64,000 nt of DNA from Mycolicibacterium chitae. Lineage in GTDB: Bacteria > Actinomycetota > Actinomycetes > Mycobacteriales > Mycobacteriaceae. Where the stretch lies: assembly GCF_900637205.1 (NCBI RefSeq), contig NZ_LR134355.1, forward strand, positions 1,116,001-1,180,000, given 5' to 3'. Made by a program: the position numbers and the translations under genes. The notes under the pieces were generated by a model that was given only the letters and a program-made list of their open reading frames with translations, searched no databases and was not told the origin of the DNA. This document shows positions 48,279-57,365 of the stretch, one piece after another; the stretch's first letter is position 1; each line of letters opens with the position of its first letter.

Positions 48279-49382
48279 ATGTCGCGCCGACGGTCGGTGT
48301 CGGCGTCGCTGCCGGTCTTTCCGTGGGACACCCTGGCGGAGGTCACCGCCACGGCCCGCGCGCATCCGGACGGACTCGTCGACCTGTCGGTGGGAACCCC
48401 CGTCGACCCGGTCGCGCCGGTGATCCAGGAGGCGCTGGCGGCCGCGGCCTCGGCCCCGGGCTACCCCACGACGGTGGGGACGCCCGCGCTGCGGGAGGCG
48501 ATGGTCGCCGCGTTGCACCGCCGCTACGGCATCACCGGGCTCGGCGACGCCGCCGTGCTGCCGGCGGTCGGCACCAAGGAACTCATCGCCTGGTTGCCGA
48601 CGCTGCTCGGCCTGGGGGCCGAGGACCTGGTGGTGATCCCCGAATTGGCCTACCCCACCTACGACGTGGGGGCCCGGCTGGCCGGGACCCAGGTGAGCGC
48701 GGCCGACTCGCTGACCCAGCTGGGCCCGCAGCGGCCCGCGCTGGTGTTCATCAACTCCCCGAGTAACCCGACCGGCAAGGTGCTCGGCGTCGACCACCTG
48801 CGCAAGGTCGTCACGTGGGCGCGGGAGCGCGGCGCGATCGTCGCCTCCGACGAGTGCTACCTGGGTCTGGGCTGGGACGCCGCGCCGGTTTCGGTGCTGC
48901 ACCCCGACGTCTGCGACGGCGACCACACCGGTCTGCTGGCCATCCACTCGCTGTCCAAGACGTCCTCGCTGGCCGGCTACCGCGCCGGTTTCGTCGCCGG
49001 CGAAGTCGAGTTGATCGCCGAACTGCTGGCCGTCCGCAAGCACGCGGGCATGATGATGCCCGGCCCCATCCAGGCCGCCATGGTCGCCGCGCTGAATGAC
49101 GACGCGCACGAGGTGGCCCAGCGCGAGACCTACGCGCGGCGCCGCGAGGTGCTGCTGCCGGCGGTGCGCGCGGCGGGCTTCACCGTCGAGCACTCCGAGG
49201 CGGGCCTGTACCTGTGGGCCACCCGTGGCGAACCGTGCCGCGACACGGTGGCCTGGCTGGCCGAGCGCGGCATCCTGGCGGCACCCGGGGAGTTCTACGG
49301 CCCGCGCGGGGCCCAGCACGTGCGAATCGCGTTGACCGCCACCGACGAGCGGGTGGCCGCCGCGGCCGCCCGGCTCGCCTGA
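48279..49382 (+). CDS. dapC: DapC, N-succinyldiaminopimelate aminotransferase
   Basis: A 367-aa PLP fold-type I aminotransferase. K227 in SLSKTSSLAGYRAGF is the Schiff-base lysine, INSPSNPTGKVL and ASDECYLGLGW are PLP-contact motifs, and the C-terminal Arg (QHVRIALT) binds the substrate carboxylate. It makes N-succinyl-L,L-diaminopimelate in lysine and peptidoglycan synthesis. The dapD and dapE genes of the same pathway lie 9 kb downstream. Order fdxC-dapC matches Rv1177-Rv1178. It ends directly against the convergent permease gene. Confidence 0.92.
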   Translation: MSRRRSVSASLPVFPWDTLAEVTATARAHPDGLVDLSVGTPVDPVAPVIQEALAAAASAPGYPTTVGTPALREAMVAALHRRYGITGLGDAAVLPAVGTKELIAWLPTLLGLGAEDLVVIPELAYPTYDVGARLAGTQVSAADSLTQLGPQRPALVFINSPSNPTGKVLGVDHLRKVVTWARERGAIVASDECYLGLGWDAAPVSVLHPDVCDGDHTGLLAIHSLSKTSSLAGYRAGFVAGEVELIAELLAVRKHAGMMMPGPIQAAMVAALNDDAHEVAQRETYARRREVLLPAVRAAGFTVEHSEAGLYLWATRGEPCRDTVAWLAERGILAAPGEFYGPRGAQHVRIALTATDERVAAAAARLA

Positions 49383-50735
49383 TTAGCGCCCCGACGGCAC
49401 GGCGTCGTCGCTCTCGGCGACCGACATCTCCGGTGGCGGCACGCGGAACAGCCGGGTCAGATACAGCAGCCACCCGAAGCCGACCACCAGCCAGACCGCG
49501 CCGATCACCAGCGCGTTTACGTCGAGGTTGGTCAGCAGCCACACGATGACCAGCAGGCCGATCAGCGGTTGCACGGTCCAGCTCAGCGCATTGCGCGGGA
49601 CTTCTCCGCGCGTGCGCAGGAACAGCACGATCACCGAGATGTTGACGAAGGCGAACGCGGTGAACGCGCCGAAGTTGATGAACGACGTCGACGTCGTCAC
49701 GTCCAGCCCCAAGGCCAGCAGCCCGATGACGCCGGTGAGCACCAGGTTCAGCGCCGGGGTGCGGAACCGCGGGGAGATGTAGCCGAAGAACTTCCGGGGC
49801 AGCACGCCGTCGCGCCCCATGGCGTACATCAGCCGCGAGCCGGCCGCCTGGATCGGGATGCCGGCGGTGAACTGCGCGACGATGACGGTGGCCAGGAAGA
49901 TCGCGCTGAAGAAGTCGCCGCCGATGGCGCGGGCGATGTCGAGGGCCGCCGAGTCGGTGTTCTCGAAGACCCCGCCCGGGTGTACCAGTTGGGTCACGAA
50001 CGCGACCGCGACGAAGATCGCGCCCGCGATCGCGGCGGTCAGCACGATGGCCCGCGGCACGGTGCGGCGTGCGTCGACGGCCTCCTCGGCGAACGTGCTC
50101 ACCGCGTCGAATCCGATGAAGCTGTAGGCGGCGACGGCGGCGCCGGCCACGACCGCGCCCAGGGTGGTCGCGTCGTTCCAGAACGGGGCGGTGGTGACGG
50201 CCAGGGCGTCGTCGGCGAGGATGCGGCGCAACGACAGGCCGACGAAGAAGGCCAGGACGAGGAACTGGAACCCGATCAGCAGCACGTTCAGCCGGGTCGC
50301 CACCTTGATGCCGACGACGTTGAGGACCGTCGTCAACAGGATGAACGCCAGCAGGAAGATCCACGACGGCACCCCGGGGAACTGCGCCGTCAGATACGCG
50401 GTTCCGATGAGCCAGACCACCATTGGCAGGAAGAAGTAGTCGAGCATGATCGCCCAGCCGACCATGAAACCCAGCCGCGGCCCCAGGGACCGGCGGGCGT
50501 AGGTGTAGGCCGACCCGGCGGCGGGGAACTCCCGGGCCAGCTTGGCATAGCTGAGCGCGGTGAAGATCATCGCGACCGTGGTCAACAGGTAGCTGCTGGC
50601 CAGCGTGCCGTTGCTGACCTCCGAGAAGGCGCCGAACGTGGTCAGGACGATGAACGGCGTGATGTAGGCGATGCCGAACAGCACCATCGGCCACAGCGTG
50701 ATCGAACGCTGCAGGCCACCGGGAGCTTCAGTCAC
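49383..50735 (-). CDS. APC superfamily amino acid/polyamine permease
   Basis: A 450-aa, 12-helix transporter. FGIAYITPFIVLTTFGAFSE and PAAGSAYTYARRSLGP are the APC consensus on helices 1-3 (G-S-A-Y-T-Y), and FIGFDAVSTFAEEAVDARRT follows helix 6. The GTG at 50735 follows a GGAGAG site and lies 8 bp inside the end of the upstream nitrilase-like gene, so the two are one operon: probably uptake of a nitrogen compound and hydrolysis of it. The substrate is unknown. Confidence 0.85.
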   Translation of the reverse strand: MTEAPGGLQRSITLWPMVLFGIAYITPFIVLTTFGAFSEVSNGTLASSYLLTTVAMIFTALSYAKLAREFPAAGSAYTYARRSLGPRLGFMVGWAIMLDYFFLPMVVWLIGTAYLTAQFPGVPSWIFLLAFILLTTVLNVVGIKVATRLNVLLIGFQFLVLAFFVGLSLRRILADDALAVTTAPFWNDATTLGAVVAGAAVAAYSFIGFDAVSTFAEEAVDARRTVPRAIVLTAAIAGAIFVAVAFVTQLVHPGGVFENTDSAALDIARAIGGDFFSAIFLATVIVAQFTAGIPIQAAGSRLMYAMGRDGVLPRKFFGYISPRFRTPALNLVLTGVIGLLALGLDVTTSTSFINFGAFTAFAFVNISVIVLFLRTRGEVPRNALSWTVQPLIGLLVIVWLLTNLDVNALVIGAVWLVVGFGWLLYLTRLFRVPPPEMSVAESDDAVPSGR

Positions 50736-51615
50736 GGTTCTCTCCCTCCTTGCCGGCACCCCAACGGGCCGCGGTGATGCTGCCGTCGTAGAGCGGCAGC
50801 GGGATCTCGGCATCGTCGCCGCGGACCTGGCTCCACATCCGATTGAGTCCGCACGTGCCGTGGTCGCGCACGCGGGCGACGGCGCCGAAATCGAGTACGT
50901 CGGTGAGGAATGTCGGGCTCTCGCTGGGCGCCTGGGACCGCACCAGGCCCTCCGGGTCGACGATGATGCTGCGCCCGGTGCCCGACGGCGCGGCCGCGTT
51001 GACGCTGACCGTGTACATCTGGTTCTGAATGCTGGTGGCGCGCGCCAGGACGAGCTCCTGTTCCCGGTCCGACGTGGAGGTCTGGGCCGGGTAGATCGCG
51101 AGATCGGCGCCGTTGTAGGCCAAGTGGCGCCCGACCTCCGGGAACCAGATGTCATAACAGATGCCGAGGCCGACAGTGCCGATGTCCGGGATGTCGAACG
51201 TGACGAACTCGGTTCCGGAGGTGAACGGCTCGAAGGGCCGCCACGGGAAGATCTTTCGGTAGGCGGCGACCAGTTCTCCCGCGGGGGAGAACGCGGCCAG
51301 GGTGTTGAACAGTTCGCCCCGCGGTCCGCGTTCGATGACGGTTCCGGGTAGCAGCCAAACGTTTTCGGCGCGGGCGATCTCGGCGAGTTCGCGGGCGCGC
51401 GGCCCGTCGAGCGGTTCGGCGATGCGCTCGTAGGCCGTCCGGCGCTCGTCGGGGGTGCCGGCCACGGCGCAGGGGTGGAACTCCGGGTAGACGATCATCT
51501 TCGTCCGCGGGAAATCGGCCATCAGGCCACGCACTTCGGCACGCAGCTGTCGGGTCGCCACGGCCGGATCGCGCGCCGGTACCTGAGCCACGACGATCGG
51601 TAGCCGCCGATCCAT
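50728..51615 (-). CDS. Nitrilase-superfamily carbon-nitrogen hydrolase
   Basis: A 295-aa amidase/nitrilase fold enzyme with the catalytic triad E45 (YPEFH), K121 (AYRKIFPW) and C153 (GICYDIWFPE). The Cys nucleophile motif with Tyr and the F-x-P-W region suggest an aliphatic amidase or N-carbamoyl hydrolase rather than a true nitrilase. ATG at 51615 follows GGAGG with 5-nt spacing. It is transcribed with the downstream permease and divergently from pruA-putB. Confidence 0.85.
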   Translation of the reverse strand: MDRRLPIVVAQVPARDPAVATRQLRAEVRGLMADFPRTKMIVYPEFHPCAVAGTPDERRTAYERIAEPLDGPRARELAEIARAENVWLLPGTVIERGPRGELFNTLAAFSPAGELVAAYRKIFPWRPFEPFTSGTEFVTFDIPDIGTVGLGICYDIWFPEVGRHLAYNGADLAIYPAQTSTSDREQELVLARATSIQNQMYTVSVNAAAPSGTGRSIIVDPEGLVRSQAPSESPTFLTDVLDFGAVARVRDHGTCGLNRMWSQVRGDDAEIPLPLYDGSITAARWGAGKEGENRD

Positions 51616-51701
51616 TCCGCCCTCCAAATTAGGCGTTTGACAGCGAATTTCCCGCAGGAGGCTCGCGTTTTGTCCGATACTACTAACCACGCGGGCCCCG
51701 A

Positions 51702-51719
51702 TATGGCTGTTCAGCCATA
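51702..51719. promoter_or_regulatory. Perfect inverted repeat in the nitrilase/pruA divergent region
   Basis: TATGGCTG (51702-51709) and CAGCCATA (51712-51719) with a 2-bp centre. It lies 35 bp before the pruA ATG and 87 bp from the nitrilase start. In H37Rv a PucR-type regulator gene precedes pruA; here none does. Confidence 0.5.
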
Positions 51720-51753
51720 CAGTTCGGCGGGCCGGGCCGAGGATCCTGGGGAC

Positions 51754-53391
51754 ATGGACGCCATCACTGGAATCACCGAGGTGCCGCTCCCACACAACGA
51801 ACCCGTGCACGACTACGCCCCGGGCTCACCCGAACGCGACCGCCTGACCACGGCGTTGGTCGCCCTGGCCGACGAACCGATCGACCTGCCGCACGTGATC
51901 GGCGGCAAGCGCACCATGGGCGACGGCCGACAGATCCGGGTCGTGCAACCGCACCGGCACAGCGCGCTACTCGGCACGCTGACCAACGCCGAGCATGCCG
52001 ACGCCGACGCCGCCGTGACGGCGGCCATGGCGGCCCGGGCGGACTGGGCCGCCATGCCGTTCGACGAGCGCGCCGCGGTCTTCCTGCGCGCCGCGGACCT
52101 GATGGCCGGGCCGTGGCGGGAACGGATCGCCGCGGCCACCATGCTGGGCCAGTCGAAGACGGCCTATCAGGCCGAGATCGACGCGCCGTGCGAACTCGTC
52201 GACTTCTGGCGGTTCAACGTCGCGTTCGCGCGCGACATCATGGCTCGGCAGCCCAACAGTTCCCCCGGGGTGTGGAACCGCACCGACTACCGTCCGCTCG
52301 ACGGATTCGTCTACGCCGTCACGCCGTTCAACTTCACCGCGATCGCCGGTAACCTGCCGACCGCCCCGGCCCTGATGGGTAACACGGTGGTGTGGAAGCC
52401 GTCGGTCACCCAGACGCTGGCCGCCTACCTGACCCTGCAACTGCTCGAGGCCGCGGGCCTGCCGCCCGGGGTGATCAACCTGCTCACCGGGGACGGTCTG
52501 GCGGTCTCGGAGGTCGTGCTCGCCGACCCGCGGCTGGCCGGCATCCACTTCACCGGGTCCACGGGCACGTTCCAGCACCTGTGGCGGGAGGTAGGTGCCA
52601 ACATCGAGCGCTACCACAGCTATCCGCGTCTGGTCGGGGAGACCGGCGGCAAGGACTTCGTCGTCGCGCACGCCTCGGCACGCCCAGATGTCCTGCGGAC
52701 GGCGCTGATTCGCGGTGCCTTCGACTATCAGGGGCAGAAGTGTTCGGCGGCCTCGCGGGCGTTCATCCCGCGCTCGGTGTGGCAGCGGATGGGCGATGAC
52801 TTCCTGGCCGCCACCGAGGCGCTGCGCTACGGCGACGTCACCGACCTGGACAACTATGGTGGCGCCCTGATCGACGAGCGGGCGTTCGCCAAGAATGTCA
52901 AGGCGATCGAACGCGCCAAGGATGCCCCCGGGGTGACCGTCGCCGTCGGCGGCGACTACGACGACAGCACAGGGTATTTCGTGCGTCCCACCGTGCTGTT
53001 GTCCGACGACCCGGGCGACGAGGCCTTCGCCACCGAGTATTTCGGGCCCATCCTCGCGGTGCATGTCTTCCCCGACGAGCAGTTCGACGACATCCTGGGC
53101 GTGGTGGACGCCGGGGCCAAGTACGCCCTGACCGGCGCGGTGATCGCCGACGACCGGGCCGCGATCGCCACCGCGTCCCAGCGACTGCGTTTCGCGGCCG
53201 GCAACTTCTACGTCAACGACAAGCCGACCGGCGCCGTGGTGGGTCAGCAGCCGTTCGGGGGCTCGCGCGCCTCGGGCACCAACGACAAGGCGGGATCGCC
53301 GCTGAACCTGTTGCGGTGGACCTCGGCGCGCTCGCTGAAGGAGACCTTCGTCCCGCCCACCGAGCACGGCTATCCGCACATGGGTGCCTAG
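51754..53391 (+). CDS. pruA: L-glutamate gamma-semialdehyde (P5C) dehydrogenase
   Basis: A 545-aa aldehyde dehydrogenase that oxidises glutamate-5-semialdehyde (from P5C) to glutamate with NAD+. The nucleophile is C330 in YQGQKCSA, the NAD-binding FTGSTGTFQHLW and the general base in GETGGKDF are present, and NDKPTGAVVGQQPFGGSRAS is the typical C-terminal signature of the P5CDH group. The ATG at 51754 (MDAITGITEVPLPHNEPVHD) gives a length and N-terminus like Rv1187. It is 2 bp upstream of putB, forming a proline catabolism operon. Confidence 0.94.
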   Translation: MDAITGITEVPLPHNEPVHDYAPGSPERDRLTTALVALADEPIDLPHVIGGKRTMGDGRQIRVVQPHRHSALLGTLTNAEHADADAAVTAAMAARADWAAMPFDERAAVFLRAADLMAGPWRERIAAATMLGQSKTAYQAEIDAPCELVDFWRFNVAFARDIMARQPNSSPGVWNRTDYRPLDGFVYAVTPFNFTAIAGNLPTAPALMGNTVVWKPSVTQTLAAYLTLQLLEAAGLPPGVINLLTGDGLAVSEVVLADPRLAGIHFTGSTGTFQHLWREVGANIERYHSYPRLVGETGGKDFVVAHASARPDVLRTALIRGAFDYQGQKCSAASRAFIPRSVWQRMGDDFLAATEALRYGDVTDLDNYGGALIDERAFAKNVKAIERAKDAPGVTVAVGGDYDDSTGYFVRPTVLLSDDPGDEAFATEYFGPILAVHVFPDEQFDDILGVVDAGAKYALTGAVIADDRAAIATASQRLRFAAGNFYVNDKPTGAVVGQQPFGGSRASGTNDKAGSPLNLLRWTSARSLKETFVPPTEHGYPHMGA

Positions 53392-53393
53392 CT

Positions 53394-54368
53394 ATGGCCT
53401 CCGCGTTCGAAACCCTGGCGCGCCCAGCGATTCTGGCGGCCAGTCGGGCGACGCGGCTGCAACGGGCCGTCGAGCGCCTGCCCGTGACCCGGCGGGTGGT
53501 GCGCCGGTTCGTGCCCGGCGAGACCATCGAGGCGGTGTTGGGCGCGGTCGCGGACCTGCGCGCCACCCGGCGTCTGGTGAGCATCGATCACCTCGGCGAG
53601 GACGTCACCGACCTTGCGGCCGCCGAGGCGAACGTGGCGGCTTACCTGCGGTTGCTCGACGGGCTGGCCGGGCGGGACGGGGGCGTGGGTGATGGCGTGG
53701 ATGATGGCGTTGCGCCGCTGGAGGTTTCGCTGAAGCTCTCGGCGCTGGGCCAGGCGCTGGGCCGCGACGGCGAGCGGGTCGCCTACGAGAACGCGCATAC
53801 CATCTGCGGTCGGGCCGACGAACACGAGGTGTGGGTGACGGTGGACGCCGAGGACCACACCACCACCGACACCCGCCTGGCCATCGTGGCGAAGCTGCGC
53901 GCCGACTTCGATTCGGTGGGCACCGTGATCCAGGCCTACCTGCACCGCAGCGAGGCCGACTGCCGGGAACTCGCCGACGCCGGGGCGCGGGTCCGGTTGT
54001 GCAAGGGCGCCTACGACGAGCCGGCTTCGGTGGCCTACCGCGGCCGCGACGAGGTCACCGCCCACTATCTGCGTTGCCTGCGCGTGCTGATCGACGGCCC
54101 GGGCTACCCGATGGTCGCCTCGCACGATCCGGCCGTGCTCGACGCGGTTCCCGCGCTGCTCCGCGAGAGCGGCCGGGGCGCGGACGATTTCGAATATCAG
54201 ATGCTCTACGGCATCCGGACCGACGAACAACAGCGCCTGGCCGACGACGGCAACACCGTGCGGGTCTACGTGCCGTACGGCACGCAGTGGTACGGATACT
54301 TCATCCGCCGCCTCGCCGAGCGGCCGGCCAACCTGATGTTCTTCCTGCGGGCGCTGGCGGGGCGCTGA
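53394..54368 (+). CDS. putB: Monofunctional proline dehydrogenase
   Basis: A 324-aa FAD enzyme with the PRODH barrel: SIDHLGEDVTDLAAAEANV, EVSLKLSALGQAL, VWVTVDAEDHTTTD, VRLCKGAYDEP, and the C-terminal FEYQMLYGIR and GTQWYGYFIRRLAERPAN helix with the two Arg that bind proline. It oxidises proline to P5C, passed to PruA encoded just upstream. An Asp/Gly-rich linker (GRDGGVGDGVDDGV) is inserted near residue 99. Corresponds to Rv1188. Confidence 0.93.
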   Translation: MASAFETLARPAILAASRATRLQRAVERLPVTRRVVRRFVPGETIEAVLGAVADLRATRRLVSIDHLGEDVTDLAAAEANVAAYLRLLDGLAGRDGGVGDGVDDGVAPLEVSLKLSALGQALGRDGERVAYENAHTICGRADEHEVWVTVDAEDHTTTDTRLAIVAKLRADFDSVGTVIQAYLHRSEADCRELADAGARVRLCKGAYDEPASVAYRGRDEVTAHYLRCLRVLIDGPGYPMVASHDPAVLDAVPALLRESGRGADDFEYQMLYGIRTDEQQRLADDGNTVRVYVPYGTQWYGYFIRRLAERPANLMFFLRALAGR

Positions 54369-54887
54369 TCAGGCCGGGATGGCCGCCACCGGCATGACCA
54401 CCGAACCCCGGCACGCGCCGGAGGCGATGTCGGTGTGCCACATGCCGCGCAGCGAACCGTCGGAGTGCGGGGCGTAGTAGGTGAACGAACGGGCCGGGCT
54501 CCACTGCGACTCCGCCCCGTCGGCCGCGCACTGCCACGCCCAGTCGTAGGTGGCCTTCCACTGCTGGCCGTCCCAGTTGTAGCGCAACGGATTGGGCACG
54601 GTCGGGTTCGACGAGGCCGGGCCGTGGGCCGTCGCCACACACGCGCCGCCGGAGCACGACGTCGACACCACGAACACCGCGCCGAAGTCGGCCTCGCTCT
54701 GCCGCGCCGCGACGCTGGTGCCGCCCTTCTGCGAGGCGTAGGTGACCATCGAGTACTGACCCGTCCACGCCTGCGGGGCGGCCTGGGCCGGCGACGCACC
54801 GGCGAGCAACAGACCCGCGACGAGACCGACCACGATCCCCAGCGCGGGGCAACCGCGCAGCGCGGAACGTAGACGGCGGGCAGACAT
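54369..54887 (-). CDS. Exported protein of unknown function
   Basis: A 172-aa secreted protein with a signal peptide at about 1-36 (VGLVAGLLLAGASPAQA, cleavage AQA-AP). The mature part has four to five Cys (TSCSGGACVATA, WQCAADG, GACRGSV) expected to form disulfides, with WTGQYSMVTYASQKGGTSVA near its N-terminus. The pattern occurs in several mycobacterial exported proteins of unknown role. The gene abuts the end of putB on the opposite strand. Confidence 0.78.
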   Translation of the reverse strand: MSARRLRSALRGCPALGIVVGLVAGLLLAGASPAQAAPQAWTGQYSMVTYASQKGGTSVAARQSEADFGAVFVVSTSCSGGACVATAHGPASSNPTVPNPLRYNWDGQQWKATYDWAWQCAADGAESQWSPARSFTYYAPHSDGSLRGMWHTDIASGACRGSVVMPVAAIPA

Positions 54888-55033
54888 GGCGATCCTTGCA
54901 GGTAGAGGGGCTTCTCCACCTCACGGTAGCCGCGCGATCCGACACGATAGGCCCGCGGCGCAGCGATGGCACGAGTTGTTACGGAGTCGATGCCGGGACT
55001 TGTCGGAGGCGTTGTCGGACCGAGACTTTGCCG

Positions 55034-55573
55034 TCAGTCGTGTCCGGACAACCTCAGCAGTGTCCAGGCGGCGATCGTCTGGGCGTCGGTGATGTCGCCG
55101 CGGCGGATCATCGCCTCGAGGTCGGCGCGCGGGAACCACGCGCAGCGCATGTCCTGCTCCTCGTGTTCGCGCTCGTGGCGGCCCTCGGTGAGACCGGTGG
55201 CCAGGAACACCCGCCCGCGCTGACTGCTCATCCCGGCCGCGACGTCGAGCAGGCCCAGCTCGATCATCGACTCGGCCCGCAGCCCGGTCTCCTCCCGCAG
55301 TTCCCGCGCCGCGAGTTCCAGCGGGGCCAACGGGAGCTGCCCGGGTGCGGCGCCCTGCGGGAACTCCCAGCGCCGCAGCCCCAGCGGGTACCGGTACTGC
55401 TCGACGAGCATGAACCGGTCCCCGTCCCGGGCGATCACCAACGCGTAGTCGGGTTTGTCGATCACCCCGTAGAGGCCGGGGCTGCCGTCGGGCCTGCGGA
55501 TCTGGTCTTCGCGCACCGTCATCCAGTCGTTTCGGTACACGGTCCGGCTGGAGAGGCGCTCGATCGGATCCAC
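55034..55573 (-). CDS. NUDIX hydrolase, ADP-ribose pyrophosphatase-like, degenerate box
   Basis: A 179-aa protein. YALVIARDGDRFMLVEQYRY and RRWEFPQGAAPG resemble ADP-ribose pyrophosphatases, and the box ends ELAARELREETGL. The conserved glutamate expected eight residues before REL is a Leu and the loop is Pro/Leu-rich, so the Nudix motif is imperfect although REL-x-EE-x-GL is intact. GTG at 55573 is 6 nt after GATACT (55585-55580). It is divergent from fadD36. Confidence 0.8.
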   Translation of the reverse strand: MDPIERLSSRTVYRNDWMTVREDQIRRPDGSPGLYGVIDKPDYALVIARDGDRFMLVEQYRYPLGLRRWEFPQGAAPGQLPLAPLELAARELREETGLRAESMIELGLLDVAAGMSSQRGRVFLATGLTEGRHEREHEEQDMRCAWFPRADLEAMIRRGDITDAQTIAAWTLLRLSGHD

Positions 55574-55579
55574 CCGCCC

Positions 55580-55595
55580 AGTATCGCGGTACGGT
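55580..55595. promoter_or_regulatory. Divergent leaderless promoters (NUDIX / fadD36)
   Basis: Minus strand GATACT (55585-55580) is 6 nt from the NUDIX GTG; plus strand TACGGT (55590-55595) is 7 nt from the fadD36 GTG at 55603. The whole divergent spacer is only 29 bp. Confidence 0.5.
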
Positions 55596-55602
55596 CACAG
55601 GC

Positions 55603-57021
55603 GTGCTGTTGGCCTCTCTGAACCCTGCCGCCGTCGCCGGCGGAGCCGATCTGTCCGACGCCGTCACCATCGGCGATACCGCGCTGAGCCGCAGCGACCT
55701 CGTCGGCGCCGCCACCTCGGTGGCCGAGCGGGTCGGCGGCGCGTCCCGGGTGGCGATCCTGGCCACCCCGAGCGTCACCACCGTGCTCGCCGTCACCGGC
55801 TGCCTGATCGCCGGGGTGCCGTTCGTCCCGGTGCCCGCCGACGTCGGCGCCGCCGAGCGCACCCACATCCTCACCGACTCGGGCGCGCAGGCCTGGCTCG
55901 GTGAACTGCCGGCGGACACCGGCGGGCTGCAGCACGTCCCGGTCCGGCTGCACGCCCGGTCCTGGCACCGCTACGTCGAACCGGACTCGGACGCCCCGGC
56001 CTACATCATGTACACCTCCGGCACCACCGGCGCGCCCAAGGGCGTGCAGACCAGTCGCCGCGCGGTGGCCGCCGACATCGACGCCCTGGCCGCGGCCTGG
56101 CAGTGGACACCCGAGGACACGCTGGTGCACGGGCTGCCGCTGTTCCACGTCCACGGCCTGGTGCTGGGCCTGCTCGGTTCGCTGCGGATCGGCAACCGGT
56201 TCGTGCACACCGGCAAGCCCACCCCGGACGGCTACGCGCAGGCCGCCGAGAAGTCCGGCGGCACACTGTTTTTCGGGGTGCCGACGGTGTGGTCGCGGGT
56301 GGTCTCGGATGCCGCCGCGGCCACGGCGCTGCGGTCGGCGCGGCTGCTGGTCTCCGGCAGCGCGGCGCTGCCGGTGCCGGTGTTCGACCGGTTGGTGTCG
56401 CTGACCGGTCACGCGCCCGTCGAACGCTACGGCAGCACCGAGTCGCTGATCACGCTGAGCACCCTGGTCGACGGCGACCGCCGGCCCGGCTGGGTCGGAC
56501 TGCCCCTCGACGGGGTGCAGACCCGGCTGGTCGACGACGGCGGCGCCCCCGTTCCGCACGACGGGGAAACCATTGGCCACCTTCATGTGCGGGGTCCCAT
56601 GCTGTTCGACGGCTACCTGAATCGCGAGGCCGCCACCGCCGAGGTGCTCGGCGACGACGGCTGGTACCGCACCGGTGACGTCGCCGTCATCGACGACGGC
56701 GGGATGCACCGCATCGTCGGGCGCGAATCGGTGGATCTGATCAAGACCGGCGGACACCGGGTGGGTGCGGGCGAGATCGAGACCGCATTGCTCGGCCACC
56801 CCGGTGTCGACGAGGTCGCGGTGGTCGGCGTGCCCGACGACGATCTCGGCCAGCGCATCGTCGCCTATGTCGTCGGCGACACCGACCCGGACAGCCTGAT
56901 CCAGTTTGTGGCCGAACAACTTTCGGTACACAAGCGCCCGCGTGAGGTGCGCCTGGTGGGCGAGCTGCCCCGCAACGCGATGGGCAAGGTGCTCAAGAAG
57001 GAGCTGGCGCAATGGGATTGA
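55603..57021 (+). CDS. fadD36: FadD36, acyl-CoA synthetase
   Basis: A 472-aa member of the ANL adenylating superfamily. The P-loop is YIMYTSGTTGAPKGV, the A5 motif VERYGSTESL, the A7 motif YRTGDVAVIDDG, the hinge GRESVDLIKTGGHRVGAGE and the catalytic Lys is in RNAMGKVLKKEL. It activates fatty or dicarboxylic acids (malonyl-CoA synthetase-like members have this short form) to CoA esters. Length matches Rv1193c-type FadD36. Leaderless GTG. The 3' end overlaps a VOC protein by 10 bp. Confidence 0.9.
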   Translation: MLLASLNPAAVAGGADLSDAVTIGDTALSRSDLVGAATSVAERVGGASRVAILATPSVTTVLAVTGCLIAGVPFVPVPADVGAAERTHILTDSGAQAWLGELPADTGGLQHVPVRLHARSWHRYVEPDSDAPAYIMYTSGTTGAPKGVQTSRRAVAADIDALAAAWQWTPEDTLVHGLPLFHVHGLVLGLLGSLRIGNRFVHTGKPTPDGYAQAAEKSGGTLFFGVPTVWSRVVSDAAAATALRSARLLVSGSAALPVPVFDRLVSLTGHAPVERYGSTESLITLSTLVDGDRRPGWVGLPLDGVQTRLVDDGGAPVPHDGETIGHLHVRGPMLFDGYLNREAATAEVLGDDGWYRTGDVAVIDDGGMHRIVGRESVDLIKTGGHRVGAGEIETALLGHPGVDEVAVVGVPDDDLGQRIVAYVVGDTDPDSLIQFVAEQLSVHKRPREVRLVGELPRNAMGKVLKKELAQWD

Positions 57022-57359
57022 CATTCGCCGAGATCTGCATCGATGCTCGCGATCCCGCGTCGCTGGGGCTGTGGTGGGCGCAGGTGCTCGGCTGGCCGCA
57101 CCACACCGACTCCGACGGCGACGTCGGGCTGACCCCGCCGGCCGGTTCCGGGCCGCCATGGCAGTTTCTGACCGTGGCCGACGACAAGGTGGTGAAGAAC
57201 CGGCTGCACCTGGACTTCGTGCCCGACGATCAGCAGGCCGAGGTTGACCGGCTGGTGTCTCTGGGCGCCCGGCACGTCGACATCGGGCAGGGCGACGAGA
57301 GCTGGGTGGTCCTCGCCGATCCCGAGGGCAACGAATTCTGCGTGCTGGCTGCCGAATAG
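57012..57359 (+). CDS. VOC family (glyoxalase-like) protein
   Basis: A 115-aa protein of the vicinal-oxygen-chelate fold: FAEICIDARDPASLGLWWAQ, LGWP, RLHLDFVPDD and VVLADPEGNEFCVL. This is the common actinobacterial glyoxalase-like variant, in which the metal ligands are only partly kept. Its ATG overlaps the end of fadD36, so they are translated together. The substrate is unknown. Confidence 0.85.
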   Translation: MGLTFAEICIDARDPASLGLWWAQVLGWPHHTDSDGDVGLTPPAGSGPPWQFLTVADDKVVKNRLHLDFVPDDQQAEVDRLVSLGARHVDIGQGDESWVVLADPEGNEFCVLAAE

Positions 57360-57365
57360 CCCCAG

